From Brevibacillus brevis (GTDB lineage Bacteria > Bacillota > Bacilli > Brevibacillales > Brevibacillaceae), in the NCBI RefSeq assembly GCF_001039275.2, contig NZ_CP030117.1:1943501-2007500 (forward strand): a DNA stretch of 64,000 bases, in the 5' to 3' direction. Every line of letters starts with the position of its first letter. Position 1 is the stretch's first letter. Under the pieces are notes generated by a model. It was given only the letters and a program-made list of their open reading frames with translations. It was not told the origin of the DNA and ran no database searches. Both the position numbers and the translations under genes were made by a program. Shown one piece after another: positions 1 through 10,771 of this stretch.

Positions 1-1
1 A

Positions 2-427
2 GTAGCAGGTAATTCGTACGAACTGGTTTTAGCTCGCCACTATTTGTGTGGGGTGCGAGAGGAAGAACATGTGTCTGTTCATACCGAGCAACTGGCAGAC
101 GTTATGGGTAACTATCATGGATGGGAAATTGTACAAGCAGAACCTGTCAAGATGATCTTGATGAAACGCGAGCAGGATATAGCGCCAGCGTGCAAGGAGA
201 ATGGACATATCGGAATAGCTGCGGACGGCATGCTTACTCTCTTTCATGGTCTGCCTGCTGAGCAAGATGTCGTGCAAACGTTTTATCGAATCGATACTGC
301 GAAAATGGAAGCGAGTCTGCCAAAAGAGGAATGGGAGAATCTGAAACGTGGGATTCGCATTCGGAATTTGGCAGAGTATAACAGCGTATTGTCCACCTAT
401 GGCGAATACCAATGGAGTGGCCAATGA
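2..427 (+). CDS. bofC: BofC, forespore regulator of pro-sigma-K processing (5'-truncated by window edge)
   Basis: The frame is open from base 2 to the TGA at 425-427, so the gene starts before the window and the TTG at 44 is internal. The visible part covers the end of the N-terminal domain (VLARHYLCG, then an acidic EEEHV stretch) and the whole C-terminal domain (IGIAADGMLTLFHG, QTFYRIDTAKMEASL). I match these from memory to the B. subtilis BofC pattern. BofC is a secreted forespore protein that restrains SpoIVB-dependent signalling, which triggers pro-sigma-K cleavage in the mother cell. It lies upstream of the ruv cluster, as in B. subtilis, and sigK itself is at the other end of this window. 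The signal peptide is outside the window. Confidence 0.85.
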   Translation, partial: VAGNSYELVLARHYLCGVREEEHVSVHTEQLADVMGNYHGWEIVQAEPVKMILMKREQDIAPACKENGHIGIAADGMLTLFHGLPAEQDVVQTFYRIDTAKMEASLPKEEWENLKRGIRIRNLAEYNSVLSTYGEYQWSGQ

Positions 428-445
428 AAACGGGTGAACCAAAAG

Positions 446-504
446 AAATCCCTTTCGAGCCTTTCGTGTAACAAGCACGTATTGGACTGGAAAGGGATTT
501 TTGT
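446..504. terminator. Bidirectional terminator between bofC and the convergent secreted-protein gene
   Basis: The arms AAATCCCTTTC (446-456) and GAAAGGGATTT (490-500) are complementary and separated by a long loop. T-rich sequence follows on the + strand, and the A-rich 5' flank would serve the reverse strand. Confidence 0.7.
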
Positions 505-512
505 TTCCATTG

Positions 513-1601
513 CTAAGGATTTAGTTCAACCGCAATGATTCGCCAACGTTCCCCCGGCACTTCCCGGTGCAAAAGAAACGTCCATGTCTGTCGAAAATTC
601 CCGCCTTCCCGGGCGATGTATGAGAGCCGAACAGGAACCTCTATCAGGAAGGGACCGCGTTCGTCTGACGGGATGACGATTTCTGACGATCGCACAGATT
701 CGATCGTGGTCAGCCCTTCAGGAAGTGAGAATCCGTCGGTTGTCATTCGCATCGCATGGGTGTCATGCTCATGCAGAGCGGTGAGGAAATAGCCGACGAG
801 TTCTTCAGGAGACGCCCCTTTTATTGTAGTCGCAAGTGCTCCGGAGGCCTTGAGAATCATCATGCTGTGACTGGGATCGGGCTCTGTACGTCGATGGGTG
901 GAGCTGCCGAAAAAGTGGATGCAAAAATGCCCCGGGAATTCATTTCCTTTAATCGCACCAGCGCCATGCGGCATTCCGTGCATGGATGCTGCAAAATAAG
1001 TACCGTCTACCTCAACCAGAATGGCTCTTCGCTTCCACGACCATTTTCCCTGGTAAATGTTCTTCATGATTTGTGTATCCTTGCGTGTCAACGGTTGAAC
1101 ATCAGCATGGCGACTACCTGCTCGGCGTTGGACATCAAATCGTTGTCCTGTCTCTAAATCAATTACGGTACCGAATTCCATCCGTTTCAACGTTTTTTTC
1201 ACCTGTTCCCAGGGTATGGCTTGTGCAAAATGGATAGCTTCAACGGACTTGACCATTTCTTCAATCCGCTGGCGAACATCGTTTGCCAATATATAACGAC
1301 GAGGCATTTTTTTCTCATAAAGCTGGCCATCGTGATCATATACATACGTTCGTTTTTTTACAGTCAATGTAGCGCGTATCCAGTGAGGGTTGTAAGAGGC
1401 GACTTTGGTAGCAGAACCCAATAGCCGCTTCGTAAATTGCTTTTGATCACGGAAGGACATGGTCGTTTGGAAGGAGGACTCGGGTGACACTGAAACGGTG
1501 ACCGTGATGTCATTCTTGACTTTGGCAAACACAGAGTATGGCATTGACAGTGCGATTACGATTAAGCATATACAAAAAATAAGGACTTTGCTTCGCAACA
1601 A
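513..1601 (-). CDS. Secreted protein of unknown function
   Basis: 362 aa with a clear signal peptide (residues 1-26: hydrophobic core after LRSKV, ending near SVFA). The start is TTG, 8 bases after GGAGGTG. Residues about 140-240 hold a conserved-looking block: a TVIDLETGQRF segment, SRHADVQPLTRKDT, an SWKRRAILVEVDG strand, MHGMPHGAGAIKGN and GHFCIHFFGSSTH. I associate this block from memory with Firmicute secreted proteins that often also carry peptidoglycan-binding modules, but none is visible here. The many His residues and single Cys suggest a metal or catalytic site, which is inference only. The gene stands alone, converging on bofC. Confidence 0.7.
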   Translation of the reverse strand: MLRSKVLIFCICLIVIALSMPYSVFAKVKNDITVTVSVSPESSFQTTMSFRDQKQFTKRLLGSATKVASYNPHWIRATLTVKKRTYVYDHDGQLYEKKMPRRYILANDVRQRIEEMVKSVEAIHFAQAIPWEQVKKTLKRMEFGTVIDLETGQRFDVQRRAGSRHADVQPLTRKDTQIMKNIYQGKWSWKRRAILVEVDGTYFAASMHGMPHGAGAIKGNEFPGHFCIHFFGSSTHRRTEPDPSHSMMILKASGALATTIKGASPEELVGYFLTALHEHDTHAMRMTTDGFSLPEGLTTIESVRSSEIVIPSDERGPFLIEVPVRLSYIAREGGNFRQTWTFLLHREVPGERWRIIAVELNP

Positions 1602-1730
1602 CCAACACCTCCACTGCTTATCGTTTCAATAAAATGTCTGGCTCATGTGGCGTAAATCTTGGTATCATAACGCCATTGCGCTTACGCCATACTGATTTCA
1701 TACGGTGATCGAAGGAGGAGTCTTTAGACT

Positions 1731-1922
1731 ATGTCTACCATGCCTAGAGGTAGCTACAAAGACCAGTTCCATCAGCGTTTGTACGTTCAGTTGAATCAGG
1801 GGCACAACAAGCTCAATTACCAACAGATCAACAAGATCAAAGAGCACATGCAGAGTGGCGTAGACGACTATGCCCACATGCAGCATGATGTGTCAGAGTC
1901 ACTCGGAATGAACAAACACTAA
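1731..1922 (+). CDS. Small hydrophilic protein, function unknown
   Basis: 63 aa, ATG start 7-8 bases after a strong GAAGGAGGAG site, followed directly by a terminator, so it is a monocistronic small gene. The protein is rich in Gln, Asn and His and has no membrane segment. It contains a central segment (LNYQQINKIKEHM) likely to be helical. I do not recognise a family. Confidence 0.65.
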   Translation: MSTMPRGSYKDQFHQRLYVQLNQGHNKLNYQQINKIKEHMQSGVDDYAHMQHDVSESLGMNKH

Positions 1923-1934
1923 CAGACGCCGTAT

Positions 1935-1967
1935 AACCCGTTCCTTATAATAGGGAGCGGGTTTTTA
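1935..1967 (+). terminator. Intrinsic terminator after the 63-aa gene
   Basis: AACCCGTTCC pairs with GGGAGCGGGTT across a short AT-rich loop (one G-U pair), followed by TTTTAT. Confidence 0.75.
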
Positions 1968-2044
1968 TATGGAAATGCACGTTCGCTTTTTTTGTGCTTT
2001 GTGTTACAGTAGAGAGTAGAATCTTTGCTCACGGAGAGTGGACT

Positions 2045-2545
2045 ATGCGCATTTTAGGAATTGACCCTGGTATTGCGATTGTTGGCTTCGGGGTTGTGGA
2101 TAAAGAGGGCAGCCAATTGCGTCCCGTCCAATACGGAAGCATTCAGACAGAAGCAGGATTGCCAGTGCCACTTAGATTAAAACAGATTTTTGAGGCAATG
2201 CAGAGCCTTTTGGAAACATATCGTCCCGATGAAATGTCCGTCGAAAAACTTTTCTTTAATAAAAACGTGACGACGGCCTTTACAGTTGGTCAAGCGCGAG
2301 GGGTTATTATACTTGCGGCAGAGCTGGCTGGTGTGCCGGTCTATGAATATACCCCGATGCAGGTCAAGCAAGCCGTGACTGGATACGGGGGAGCAGAGAA
2401 GAAGCAAATACAGGAAATGACGAAGCTCCTATTGCGGTTAAAAGAAGTACCAAAGCCTGACGACGTGGCGGACGCATTGGGCATTGCTATTACGCACGCA
2501 CAGTTTCGCGCGTTCATTTCCATTTCGGAAGGGGTCAAGAAATGA
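2045..2545 (+). CDS. ruvC: RuvC, crossover junction endodeoxyribonuclease
   Basis: 166 aa resolvase that cuts Holliday junctions symmetrically, working with RuvAB. The ATG at 2045 (MRILGIDPG) follows GGAGAG and is preferred over the upstream in-frame TTG/GTG codons. The four acidic catalytic residues are in place: D7 in GIDPG, E67 in SVEKLFF, D140 and D143 in KPDDVADALG. The last four bases overlap ruvA (ATGA), so the two are translationally coupled. B. subtilis lacks RuvC and uses RecU, so this gene marks a different branch of the Bacillales. Confidence 0.96.
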   Translation: MRILGIDPGIAIVGFGVVDKEGSQLRPVQYGSIQTEAGLPVPLRLKQIFEAMQSLLETYRPDEMSVEKLFFNKNVTTAFTVGQARGVIILAAELAGVPVYEYTPMQVKQAVTGYGGAEKKQIQEMTKLLLRLKEVPKPDDVADALGIAITHAQFRAFISISEGVKK

Positions 2546-3159
2546 TTGATTTTGTAGAAGGTACACTTAGTTATCTCGATTCGGAATACATAGTTATCGA
2601 AACCGGCGGAATTGGTTATCGACTGTTCTGTCCAAATCCGTACCAATTCGTTCGATATGAAGGCAGCAAAACCAAATTGTTTACCCACCACCACGTACGG
2701 GAAGATGCTATTCTGCTGTACGGTTTTGCTACCCGTGACGAACGTGATTTGTTCCGCAAGCTGCTTGATGTTAGCGGAATCGGTCCAAAGGGCGGATTGG
2801 CGATTTTGGCTGCGGCGACTCCCGAGCAGCTGGTGATGGCGGTTCAACAGGAGAATGTTACCTATTTGACGAAATTTCCGGGGATTGGGAAAAAGACTGC
2901 CCAGCGCATTATCCTCGATTTGAAGGATAAATTGGTAGGGTACACACCATCTGCGATTTTGACTGTTGCAGCGGGTGATTTGACAGCAGGCGAGCAAGCT
3001 GTGTCTGCACTGAACGAAGCACTCGATGCATTGACCGCACTGGGTTACTCTGATGGTGAACTGCAAAAAATCAGAAACACGCTGTCTGAGAAATCAAAAG
3101 AGGGCGATGGTGTAGAAAAGCTCATCAAACAAGGGCTTGCGTTGCTCATGAGGGGGTAG
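2542..3159 (+). CDS. ruvA: RuvA, Holliday junction DNA-binding subunit
   Basis: 205 aa. The N-terminal OB-fold region (residues 1-62) is followed by tandem helix-hairpin-helix motifs ([13 protein letters not shown] near 78-90, [13 protein letters not shown] near 113-125), a flexible linker, and a C-terminal three-helix domain (about 150-205) that contacts RuvB. It tetramerises on four-way junctions and loads RuvB. The ATG overlaps the ruvC stop; ruvB follows after four bases. Confidence 0.97.
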   Translation: MIDFVEGTLSYLDSEYIVIETGGIGYRLFCPNPYQFVRYEGSKTKLFTHHHVREDAILLYGFATRDERDLFRKLLDVSGIGPKGGLAILAAATPEQLVMAVQQENVTYLTKFPGIGKKTAQRIILDLKDKLVGYTPSAILTVAAGDLTAGEQAVSALNEALDALTALGYSDGELQKIRNTLSEKSKEGDGVEKLIKQGLALLMRG

Positions 3160-3163
3160 GATT

Positions 3164-4162
3164 TTGGATTCTCGGATCATCACGACGCATATGAATTGGG
3201 AAGAAGATGCGGCGGAGCTGAGCCTCCGTCCTCGCTATTTAAACGAGTACATCGGTCAACAGCACGTGAAGGAAAACCTGAAAATTTTTATTGAAGCAGC
3301 GAAAATGCGGAAAGAGTCGTTGGATCACGTATTGCTGTACGGTCCGCCTGGTCTGGGGAAGACGACCCTTTCGCAAATTATCGCAAATGAGCTAGGTGTG
3401 AATATCCGCACGACTTCTGGTCCAGCAATTGAGCGGCCGGGTGATTTGGCGGCGATTTTGACGAATTTGCAAGAAGGGGATGTCCTGTTTATCGACGAGA
3501 TTCACAGGCTCAACCGAAGCGTAGAGGAAGTTTTGTATCCGGCTATGGAGGATTTTGCGCTGGACATCATTATCGGTAAAGGGCCAAGTGCTCGCAGTGT
3601 TCGTTTGGATTTGCCGCCATTTACATTGGTCGGGGCCACGACGCGAGCTGGTATGCTGTCGGCGCCGCTTCGAGATCGCTTTGGGGTTGTAAATCGCCTG
3701 GAGTTTTATACAGTTCCGGAACTGACCTTCATCGTTTCACGGGCAGCCGACATCCTGCAGGTTGTCATTCGAGAAGGCGGAGCAGAGGAGATTGCCAGAC
3801 GTTCACGGGGAACACCCCGGGTATCAAACCGTTTGCTGAAGCGAGTTCGCGATTTTGCCCAAGTAAAAGGCGAAGGCGTCATTACGACAGAGATTGCCAA
3901 AGAAGCGCTGGAAAGATTGCAAGTCGATGCCTGCGGTCTCGATCATATCGACCATAAACTATTGCTAGCGATTATTGATCGCTTTGACGGTGGTCCGGTT
4001 GGACTGGATACGATCGCAGCAACAATCGGAGAAGAGTCACAAACGGTAGAAGATGTTTGCGAACCATATCTCATGCAGATTGGCTTCATGCAGCGGACGC
4101 CGCGGGGGCGTGTTCTCACCCCGAGTGCGTACCAACACTTTGGTCGGGAGATGAAATCGTGA
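3164..4162 (+). CDS. ruvB: RuvB, Holliday junction branch-migration ATPase
   Basis: 332 aa AAA+ motor, TTG start preceded by GAGGGGG. Walker A is GPPGLGKTT (60-68), Walker B ends in DEIH (111-114), the arginine-containing sensor stretch is [17 protein letters not shown], and a winged-helix DNA-binding domain occupies about residues 255-332 ([23 protein letters not shown]). It drives branch migration of junctions held by RuvA. The stop overlaps the GTG start of the next gene. Confidence 0.97.
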   Translation: MDSRIITTHMNWEEDAAELSLRPRYLNEYIGQQHVKENLKIFIEAAKMRKESLDHVLLYGPPGLGKTTLSQIIANELGVNIRTTSGPAIERPGDLAAILTNLQEGDVLFIDEIHRLNRSVEEVLYPAMEDFALDIIIGKGPSARSVRLDLPPFTLVGATTRAGMLSAPLRDRFGVVNRLEFYTVPELTFIVSRAADILQVVIREGGAEEIARRSRGTPRVSNRLLKRVRDFAQVKGEGVITTEIAKEALERLQVDACGLDHIDHKLLLAIIDRFDGGPVGLDTIAATIGEESQTVEDVCEPYLMQIGFMQRTPRGRVLTPSAYQHFGREMKS

Positions 4163-4377
4163 ATCCTGTAGCCAAGCTACTTATTATTAGTGGTGCTGCT
4201 TTAATCGTAATCGGTCTTTTGTGGCAGGTAGGAGGCAGATTTTTGCCGCTGGGGCGTTTGCCGGGAGATATCGTGGTAGAAAAGGAAAACGTCAAGTTCT
4301 ACTTTCCGATTGTGACTTGTATTGTGATTAGCATCGTTTTGTCTCTTGGCATGTATTTATTCCGACTGTTTAAATAG
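4159..4377 (+). CDS. DUF2905-family small membrane protein
   Basis: 72 aa from the GTG at 4159, which overlaps the ruvB stop (GTGA). Two transmembrane helices (about 5-22 and 49-68) flank the conserved [23 protein letters not shown] segment typical of DUF2905. The family has no established function. Co-translation with ruvB is a recurring arrangement in Firmicutes and need not mean a role in recombination. Confidence 0.85.
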   Translation: MNPVAKLLIISGAALIVIGLLWQVGGRFLPLGRLPGDIVVEKENVKFYFPIVTCIVISIVLSLGMYLFRLFK

Positions 4378-4388
4378 GCAAGTGTGAA

Positions 4389-4426
4389 GGCCATCGGAGC
4401 TCATCGTTCCGGTGGTTTTTTTGCGT
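4389..4426 (+). terminator. Terminator of the ruvCAB operon
   Basis: CCATCGGAG and CGTTCCGGTGG can form an imperfect stem, followed by seven T. Confidence 0.7.
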
Positions 4427-4535
4427 GCGGGCGTTTGGTCCCATTTTACGAAAAAGGCAGGAGATCAGCTTGTGATTGTCGAAAAACATGGGAAGACATG
4501 CCAATTTTTGTTGAAAATCAGGTGGAGAAAGGACA

Positions 4536-6470
4536 ATGGACGACATGAGAAAGAAATGGATGGGGAAAGTCCTTTCGGTGGGCCTGCTATCAGTAGTTCT
4601 CGTAGGAGGACAAGTACCAGCGCAGGCAGCCGGCGACGATATTAGAGTTGCGCTATTTGTGGATACAGGACAAGGCTATCGGGGAGTAGTTCCTTCCGTT
4701 ACGCTGACGGCTGAAAATGGAATGGAAGTCGTACTCAATGGACCCGAGGGCAAGACAGATTTACCCGAATTAAAAGGAGATGCAACTCGTTACCGGGTTG
4801 ATGAATATCATTTGATCGTTGCCGAAACTGGTGACTGGAATCGCGCACAGCAGATTGCACAGCAAATGAGCCAACGAAAATACGAGGGCTCCATCCAGGT
4901 GGCAAAGCGCAACGGCCAGACCGTCTATCAGGTCGTAAGCGGGACGTATGACACGTATCAGGCTGCTGCCAATCAGGCAAAAACGGTTGCCCAAGTAATC
5001 GGGCAGAATCCGCTGGTAAAAGGTCCACATCGACTCGAAGCGGGTAAATTCAAAAGCTTACAGGAAGCAGAACAATGGCAAGCGTCATTTGAAGCAGCGG
5101 GTATTCCTGCTTATCCCGTGATGGTATCAGATGGGGATAAAGTCAAATATGCGGTATGGATCGGCGACGAGGTTAGTCCAGAAGCTGTGAAAGAATTGAA
5201 ACGAAGAGCAAACGCCGCAATTCCTTCTTTCTCCTATCAGGAGCCAGACAGTCAATCTTATGTTATATTGAAGCAGGATGTATACGGATCACCGGATGAA
5301 GTGATTTGGAAGTATGTATTCTCTCCTCAAGTAAAGCTGACTGTCGAAGCGAATAAAGCAGGCGATGAATCGGTGATTGGCGTTGTGGAGCGAGAGCAGC
5401 GCACCTATCGCGGTGAGATGGAGCTATCGGAATACAATGGTCACTTGACGCTAGTAAATGAGCTTCCTATGGAAGAGTATCTGTATGGAGTCGTTGGCTC
5501 TGAAATGGCTCCGGGCTGGCCGATGGAAGCATTGAAAACACAGGCAGTCCTGTCGAGAACTCGTGCTGTATGGCAAGGAAATAAGTATGGAGTTGCCAAT
5601 GTATCAGACACGGTTTTCGAACAGGCGTACTATGGCTATACAAAAGAGTCTGATGATGTACGTAAGGCCGTCGACGAGACAGAAGGCGAAATCATTTACT
5701 ACCAAGGCAAACCAGCCGAGTCACTTTTCTATTCCAATGCTGGCGGCATGACTGCTGACGGCACAGAAGTATGGGGCAATCCAGTTCCTTATTTGCGCTC
5801 TGTCGAGAGTAAAGACACCTATCCAATGGACAATGCGAGCGTATGGTACCGCGTGGCTTTAGCAGATGGAACGCTTGGCTATGTAAGAAATGATCTGGTA
5901 ACTGAAACAGGCCAGAGCAATTCAGAGGGAAAAAGAATCGCGGTCATTTCGACCGAGAATACCAATTTGCGCTCAGGTCCAAGTACAACGACGCATCGTG
6001 TGTTGTCCGTACTCCCTACTGGTGCAGAAGTAACGATCCTCTCAGAAGTAAAAGAAGAAAATGCATATTCGTGGACGCGTGGTCCGTTTACCTCTACAGA
6101 GGTTGCAGCTATGATCAATGCCGCGCATGACAAGAACAAAGCTCCGCGCATTTCAGGAAACGTAACGAGCCTGAAAGTGACAGAACGCGGTCCATCTGGA
6201 CGTGTGATCGCGATGGAAGCAAACGGGAAATCGATCGTCGTTTCTTCACCGGATGCTTTCCGTTCTGTATTTCAACAAGGTGGCTCCCCTCTGCGCAGCA
6301 CGAAGTTTGAAGTAGAAATGGTCAATGGCTCGCAATTCATCTTCCGAGGCACTGGCTTTGGGCATGGACTTGGTGTTTCGCAATACGGAGCTCGTGCAAT
6401 GGCAGAGGAAGGGTATGACTACAAAGATATCTTGCAACACTACTACCAGGATGTGACAATCGAAAAGTAA
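4536..6470 (+). CDS. SpoIID/LytB-domain protein with SPOR and SH3 regions
   Basis: 644 aa. After a signal peptide (about 1-32, ending AQAA) comes a SPOR-like peptidoglycan-binding region (about 85-215), then a SpoIID domain: [29 protein letters not shown], and the terminal [15 protein letters not shown] with an HYYQDV end. An SH3-like segment ([18 protein letters not shown], about 480-500) interrupts the SpoIID domain. SpoIID proteins are lytic transglycosylases or amidase enhancers acting on denuded glycan during engulfment or germination. At 644 aa with these additions it is not canonical SpoIID but the paralogue found next to ruvB-queA in many Bacillales. ATG start after GGTGGAGAAAGG. Confidence 0.85.
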   Translation: MDDMRKKWMGKVLSVGLLSVVLVGGQVPAQAAGDDIRVALFVDTGQGYRGVVPSVTLTAENGMEVVLNGPEGKTDLPELKGDATRYRVDEYHLIVAETGDWNRAQQIAQQMSQRKYEGSIQVAKRNGQTVYQVVSGTYDTYQAAANQAKTVAQVIGQNPLVKGPHRLEAGKFKSLQEAEQWQASFEAAGIPAYPVMVSDGDKVKYAVWIGDEVSPEAVKELKRRANAAIPSFSYQEPDSQSYVILKQDVYGSPDEVIWKYVFSPQVKLTVEANKAGDESVIGVVEREQRTYRGEMELSEYNGHLTLVNELPMEEYLYGVVGSEMAPGWPMEALKTQAVLSRTRAVWQGNKYGVANVSDTVFEQAYYGYTKESDDVRKAVDETEGEIIYYQGKPAESLFYSNAGGMTADGTEVWGNPVPYLRSVESKDTYPMDNASVWYRVALADGTLGYVRNDLVTETGQSNSEGKRIAVISTENTNLRSGPSTTTHRVLSVLPTGAEVTILSEVKEENAYSWTRGPFTSTEVAAMINAAHDKNKAPRISGNVTSLKVTERGPSGRVIAMEANGKSIVVSSPDAFRSVFQQGGSPLRSTKFEVEMVNGSQFIFRGTGFGHGLGVSQYGARAMAEEGYDYKDILQHYYQDVTIEK

Positions 6471-6513
6471 GTCGTTTGCCACAAGATCTACCGCAAAAAG
6501 GAGTAACGATTTC

Positions 6514-7542
6514 GTGGACGTGCAACAATTTGATTTTGATTTGCCGGAGCATTTGATTGCCCAGCACCCGCTAGAAGACCGAACTTCATCGAGATTGCTC
6601 GTGTTAGAGAAACAAACAGGCAATATCGTTCATCAGCAATTTACCAATTTAATCGATCATCTCCAAGCAGGGGACGTACTCGTCATGAATGACAGCCGCG
6701 TTTTACCTGCCAGACTGATTGGAGAGAAGGCTGACACTGGTGCGAAAATAGAAATCCTTTTGTTGAAATCACTTGGTGACGATCGCTGGGAAACGCTGGT
6801 GAAGCCCGGGAAGCGGATGAAGCCGGGGACAGAAGTGGTTTTTGGTAACGGTCTATTGCGTTGTGTTTGTGAAGACGTGACAGAGACTGGTGGACGAATC
6901 GTGCGCTTTTTGTACGAGGGAATTTTTTATGAAATTCTCGACCAATTAGGCTCGATGCCTTTGCCTCCGTATATTCACGCACAACTGGAGGACAGTGAAC
7001 GTTACCAGACAGTCTATGCGAAGGAGCGCGGTTCAGCAGCAGCTCCGACAGCCGGCCTCCATTTCACGAAGCCATACTTGGAGCAAATCGCTGCAAAAGG
7101 CGTACAGCTTGCTTACGTGACACTGCATGTGGGACTTGGGACTTTTCGCCCTGTATCAGCGGATTCCGTAGAAGAACATGTCATGCACGCGGAGTACTAT
7201 GAGATTCCTGAGGAAACAGCAGAGCTGGTGAACCAGGCAAAAGCAGAAGGTAGAAGAGTAATCGCTGTCGGGACGACATCCTGCCGCACATTGGAGACAG
7301 TAGGACGCGCGAATGGAGGAAAGCTGGTCGCAACCTCTGGTTGGACGGATATTTTCATTTACCCGGGCTACACGTTTTCCATCCTGGACGGGCTCCTGAC
7401 AAACTTCCATTTGCCGAAGTCTACGCTTGTCATGCTAGTCAGTGCTTTGGCTGGGAAAGAGAATGTGATGCGTGCCTACAAAACGGCTGTGGAAGAGGAG
7501 TATCGCTTCTTCAGTTTTGGCGATGCGATGTTTATTTTATAA
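6514..7542 (+). CDS. queA: QueA, S-adenosylmethionine:tRNA ribosyltransferase-isomerase
   Basis: 342 aa, GTG start after AAAGGAG. It converts the preQ1 base in tRNA (position 34 of Tyr, His, Asn, Asp tRNAs) to epoxyqueuosine using the ribosyl part of SAM. Signature stretches include [13 protein letters not shown] at the N-terminus, [39 protein letters not shown] and [16 protein letters not shown]. It is followed by tgt, which inserts preQ1, so substrate supply and use are adjacent. Confidence 0.97.
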   Translation: MDVQQFDFDLPEHLIAQHPLEDRTSSRLLVLEKQTGNIVHQQFTNLIDHLQAGDVLVMNDSRVLPARLIGEKADTGAKIEILLLKSLGDDRWETLVKPGKRMKPGTEVVFGNGLLRCVCEDVTETGGRIVRFLYEGIFYEILDQLGSMPLPPYIHAQLEDSERYQTVYAKERGSAAAPTAGLHFTKPYLEQIAAKGVQLAYVTLHVGLGTFRPVSADSVEEHVMHAEYYEIPEETAELVNQAKAEGRRVIAVGTTSCRTLETVGRANGGKLVATSGWTDIFIYPGYTFSILDGLLTNFHLPKSTLVMLVSALAGKENVMRAYKTAVEEEYRFFSFGDAMFIL

Positions 7543-7552
7543 AAATGTGAAC

Positions 7553-7597
7553 AACCCACCTGTATAAGTGTATACTTATTAGTCAGGTGGGTTTACT
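7553..7597 (+). terminator. Strong two-tier hairpin terminator after queA
   Basis: A perfect 10-bp outer stem (AACCCACCTG / CAGGTGGGTT) encloses a second perfect 6-bp stem (ATAAGT / ACTTAT). The tail TTTACTTC also overlaps the -35 box of the tgt promoter. Confidence 0.8.
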
Positions 7598-7620
7598 TCA
7601 TCCAGAAGTTTTTCTATAAT
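7592..7620 (+). promoter_or_regulatory. Sigma-A-type promoter of tgt
   Basis: TTTACT, 17 bases, TATAAT, ending 39 bases before the tgt start. Confidence 0.65.
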
Positions 7621-7641
7621 AGGTAAGACTTACATACATAG

Positions 7642-8790
<1,149 letters not shown>

Positions 8791-8808
8791 TCGAGGGGGA
8801 TTTTTTTC

Positions 8809-9129
8809 ATGGAAGGCTTGACTCAGTTTTTACCGATTATCATCATGTTTGCGATTTTTTACTTCTTGCTGATTCGTCCGCAACAAAAGAAGGCAAAACA
8901 ACGCAACGCTATGCTTGGTGCTCTGAAAAAAGGCGACAAGATCGTAACAATCGGTGGAGTGCATGGAACGATCCAAGACCTGTCTGATGATACTATCACT
9001 TTGCGTATTGCTCACAACGTAAACGTTACGTTCGATCGTGGTGCGATCAACAGCGTAGTTTCTTCCAGCAACGAACCTGCAAAGAGTGAACCAGCAAAGA
9101 TCGAAGAAGCAAAAGAAGAATCCAAATAA
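8809..9129 (+). CDS. yajC: YajC, accessory subunit of the SecDF translocase
   Basis: 106 aa with one N-terminal transmembrane helix (about 3-20), the FLLIRPQQKKAKQRN cytosolic junction and a KGDKIVTIGGVHGTI core. An acidic/basic tail rich in EPAK repeats ends the protein. It associates with SecD and SecF, encoded 4 kb downstream. Confidence 0.95.
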   Translation: MEGLTQFLPIIIMFAIFYFLLIRPQQKKAKQRNAMLGALKKGDKIVTIGGVHGTIQDLSDDTITLRIAHNVNVTFDRGAINSVVSSSNEPAKSEPAKIEEAKEESK

Positions 9130-9140
9130 TACATGCGAAA

Positions 9141-9169
9141 AGCAGGTGGGTGATCCACCTGCTTTTTTC
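9141..9169 (+). terminator. Terminator after yajC
   Basis: AGCAGGTGG and TCCACCTGCT form a GC-rich stem with a 4-base loop, followed by TTTTT. Confidence 0.85.
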
Positions 9170-9178
9170 TGTCTTGTT

Positions 9179-9595
9179 TTAGCGACGAGGCTTGATAACT
9201 TTAGGTTTACTGCCTTTATGTTTGTTGTTGGAATTGGCCGAATTCACGCCGAGAATCCCACCTAACGCAGCCACGCCAAAAGCGCCGAACAAGAACAGGA
9301 AGGTCCCCCATTGCATCGGGGCGTCAAAGCCGAGGAAGCCGATCAAGAGGATGAAAAGGAAGTAAGTGAGTCCGGTAAGTCCGCCATAGTACCAGCCCTT
9401 GCCGCCACAACGACGTCCAGTAACGAATCCCCCGATCAAAAGGGCGATGGCATTGATTACGTACGTAAAATAGGGCAGCGTGCCTTCTCGTATCGAGGTG
9501 AAGCTAAGGAGCAAGGTCGCGAGTAACGCTCCAATTAAAACAAGACATGTCGTATACAATAGACCTGTCAGTACAGAGGTGGATGCACTTCGCAC
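9179..9595 (-). CDS. TIGR04086-family membrane protein (YrzE type)
   Basis: 138 aa, GTG start behind GGGGGTAC. Four hydrophobic segments (about 7-30, 41-59, 68-88, 94-117) are followed by a basic Asn/Lys-rich tail ending in PRR. The FVTGRRCGGKGWYYGGLTG loop matches the TIGR04086 pattern. It occupies the place of yrzE beside yajC in B. subtilis. No function is established. It converges on yajC. Confidence 0.85.
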   Translation of the reverse strand: MRSASTSVLTGLLYTTCLVLIGALLATLLLSFTSIREGTLPYFTYVINAIALLIGGFVTGRRCGGKGWYYGGLTGLTYFLFILLIGFLGFDAPMQWGTFLFLFGAFGVAALGGILGVNSANSNNKHKGSKPKVIKPRR

Positions 9596-9725
9596 GGTAT
9601 GTACCCCCTTATTGGAAGTGTTTGTACATCTATATGAGAGGCTTGGCTCACGTATTCATCTTCGCGTTGAACATTGATAGGAATTTTCGTATGATGGATG
9701 GGGAACGAGACGGGGGTGAGGAAGA

Positions 9726-10703
9726 TTGATCAAAACGTACTTTTATAACCACTCTGAACAGAAGATGTTTCACGACGTTGATCTGGCAACGAAGGATCAA
9801 TGGCTGAAATCACCAGAGGATCTTCTCTGGATCGATCTGTATGATGTGGGAAACAATGAACTGCCCTATATTGCCAAGATTTTCGACTTTCACCCGTTGG
9901 CAATTGAGGACTGCCTGCACGTCAGTCCACGTGCCAAGGTAGACAAGTACGATGACTACTATTTCTTCGTTTTTCACGCCCTGCGTTACAATGAAGAAAG
10001 CGATGACGAGATCACAACGGTAGAACTGAACGTTTTTCTCGGCCCTAACTACATCGTGACGATCCACAAGTCCCCGATGAATACCATCGGTCGGATCGCT
10101 GCCATGTGTCACCGCAACATTTCTTACTTGAACAGAGGTCCTGACTATTTGCTGTATGCCATTGTAGACGGGATTACCGATGAATATTTTCCCATTATTG
10201 ATCGGATTAGTGTGCGGATTGACGAGCTGGAGGACGAGATTTATGAACATCAGATGGAGGAAATTACCGAAGAGTTCCTGGCGTTGAAGCGAACGATTAT
10301 TTTAATCAGGCGTGTGATCATGCCGCAAAAAAGAATTTTCGCGAACGTCAACGGCCGCTACTCCTTCGATATTTCCGAGGAAAACGTTCCGTTCTACACC
10401 GACCTAACAGACCACTTGGAGCGGATTTCGGATTCGACGGAAACCTTCCGTGATCTGGTTAACGGTGCGTTGGATACGTACTACACCATCATTAGCGCCA
10501 AAACAACGGAGACGATGCGGGTTCTTACGATCATCTCTACGATCATCCTTCCGTTGACATTTATCACCGGACTATTCGGGATGAATACTTTTGCATGGCT
10601 GGGTGAAGAAGCCGAACCGTATATGCTGATCGTGGCACTCGTGATTATGCTAGCGATGACGTTTGCCATGCTCCACATTTTCCGCAAGCGAAAGTGGCTG
10701 TAA
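9726..10703 (+). CDS. corA: CorA-family Mg2+/divalent cation channel
   Basis: 325 aa, TTG start after GGGTGAGGAAG. A large acidic cytoplasmic domain with a long stalk helix (IDELEDEIYEHQMEE region) is followed by two C-terminal membrane helices. The family GMN selectivity motif is at 285-287 (TGLFGMNTF). The C-terminus ends in a basic FRKRKWL. Functional channels are pentamers. B. subtilis has no corA at this place, so this is an insertion relative to the yajC-yrzE-yrbG order. Confidence 0.93.
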   Translation: MIKTYFYNHSEQKMFHDVDLATKDQWLKSPEDLLWIDLYDVGNNELPYIAKIFDFHPLAIEDCLHVSPRAKVDKYDDYYFFVFHALRYNEESDDEITTVELNVFLGPNYIVTIHKSPMNTIGRIAAMCHRNISYLNRGPDYLLYAIVDGITDEYFPIIDRISVRIDELEDEIYEHQMEEITEEFLALKRTIILIRRVIMPQKRIFANVNGRYSFDISEENVPFYTDLTDHLERISDSTETFRDLVNGALDTYYTIISAKTTETMRVLTIISTIILPLTFITGLFGMNTFAWLGEEAEPYMLIVALVIMLAMTFAMLHIFRKRKWL

Positions 10704-10721
10704 TTGGTGCTAATACTTTCC

Positions 10722-10766
10722 CTGCCCCCTGTTGAACACTAGTATCAAATGTTCTTTGGGGGGCAG
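10722..10766 (+). promoter_or_regulatory. Hairpin that buries the Shine-Dalgarno of the DUF421 gene
   Basis: CTGCCCCC (10722-10729) is complementary to GGGGGCAG (10759-10766), and an inner pair GAACA/TGTTC extends the stem. The 3' arm contains the G-run that serves as ribosome binding site for the GTG at 10772. It could act as a translational switch or as a read-through terminator; there is no T-run, which favours the first. Confidence 0.55.
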
Positions 10767-10771
10767 CGCAA

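Noticed and set aside
4412..4645. Short forward frame between the DUF2905 and SpoIID-like genes
   Set aside because: It starts inside the terminator tail, lacks a ribosome site and overlaps the SpoIID-like signal peptide in another frame.
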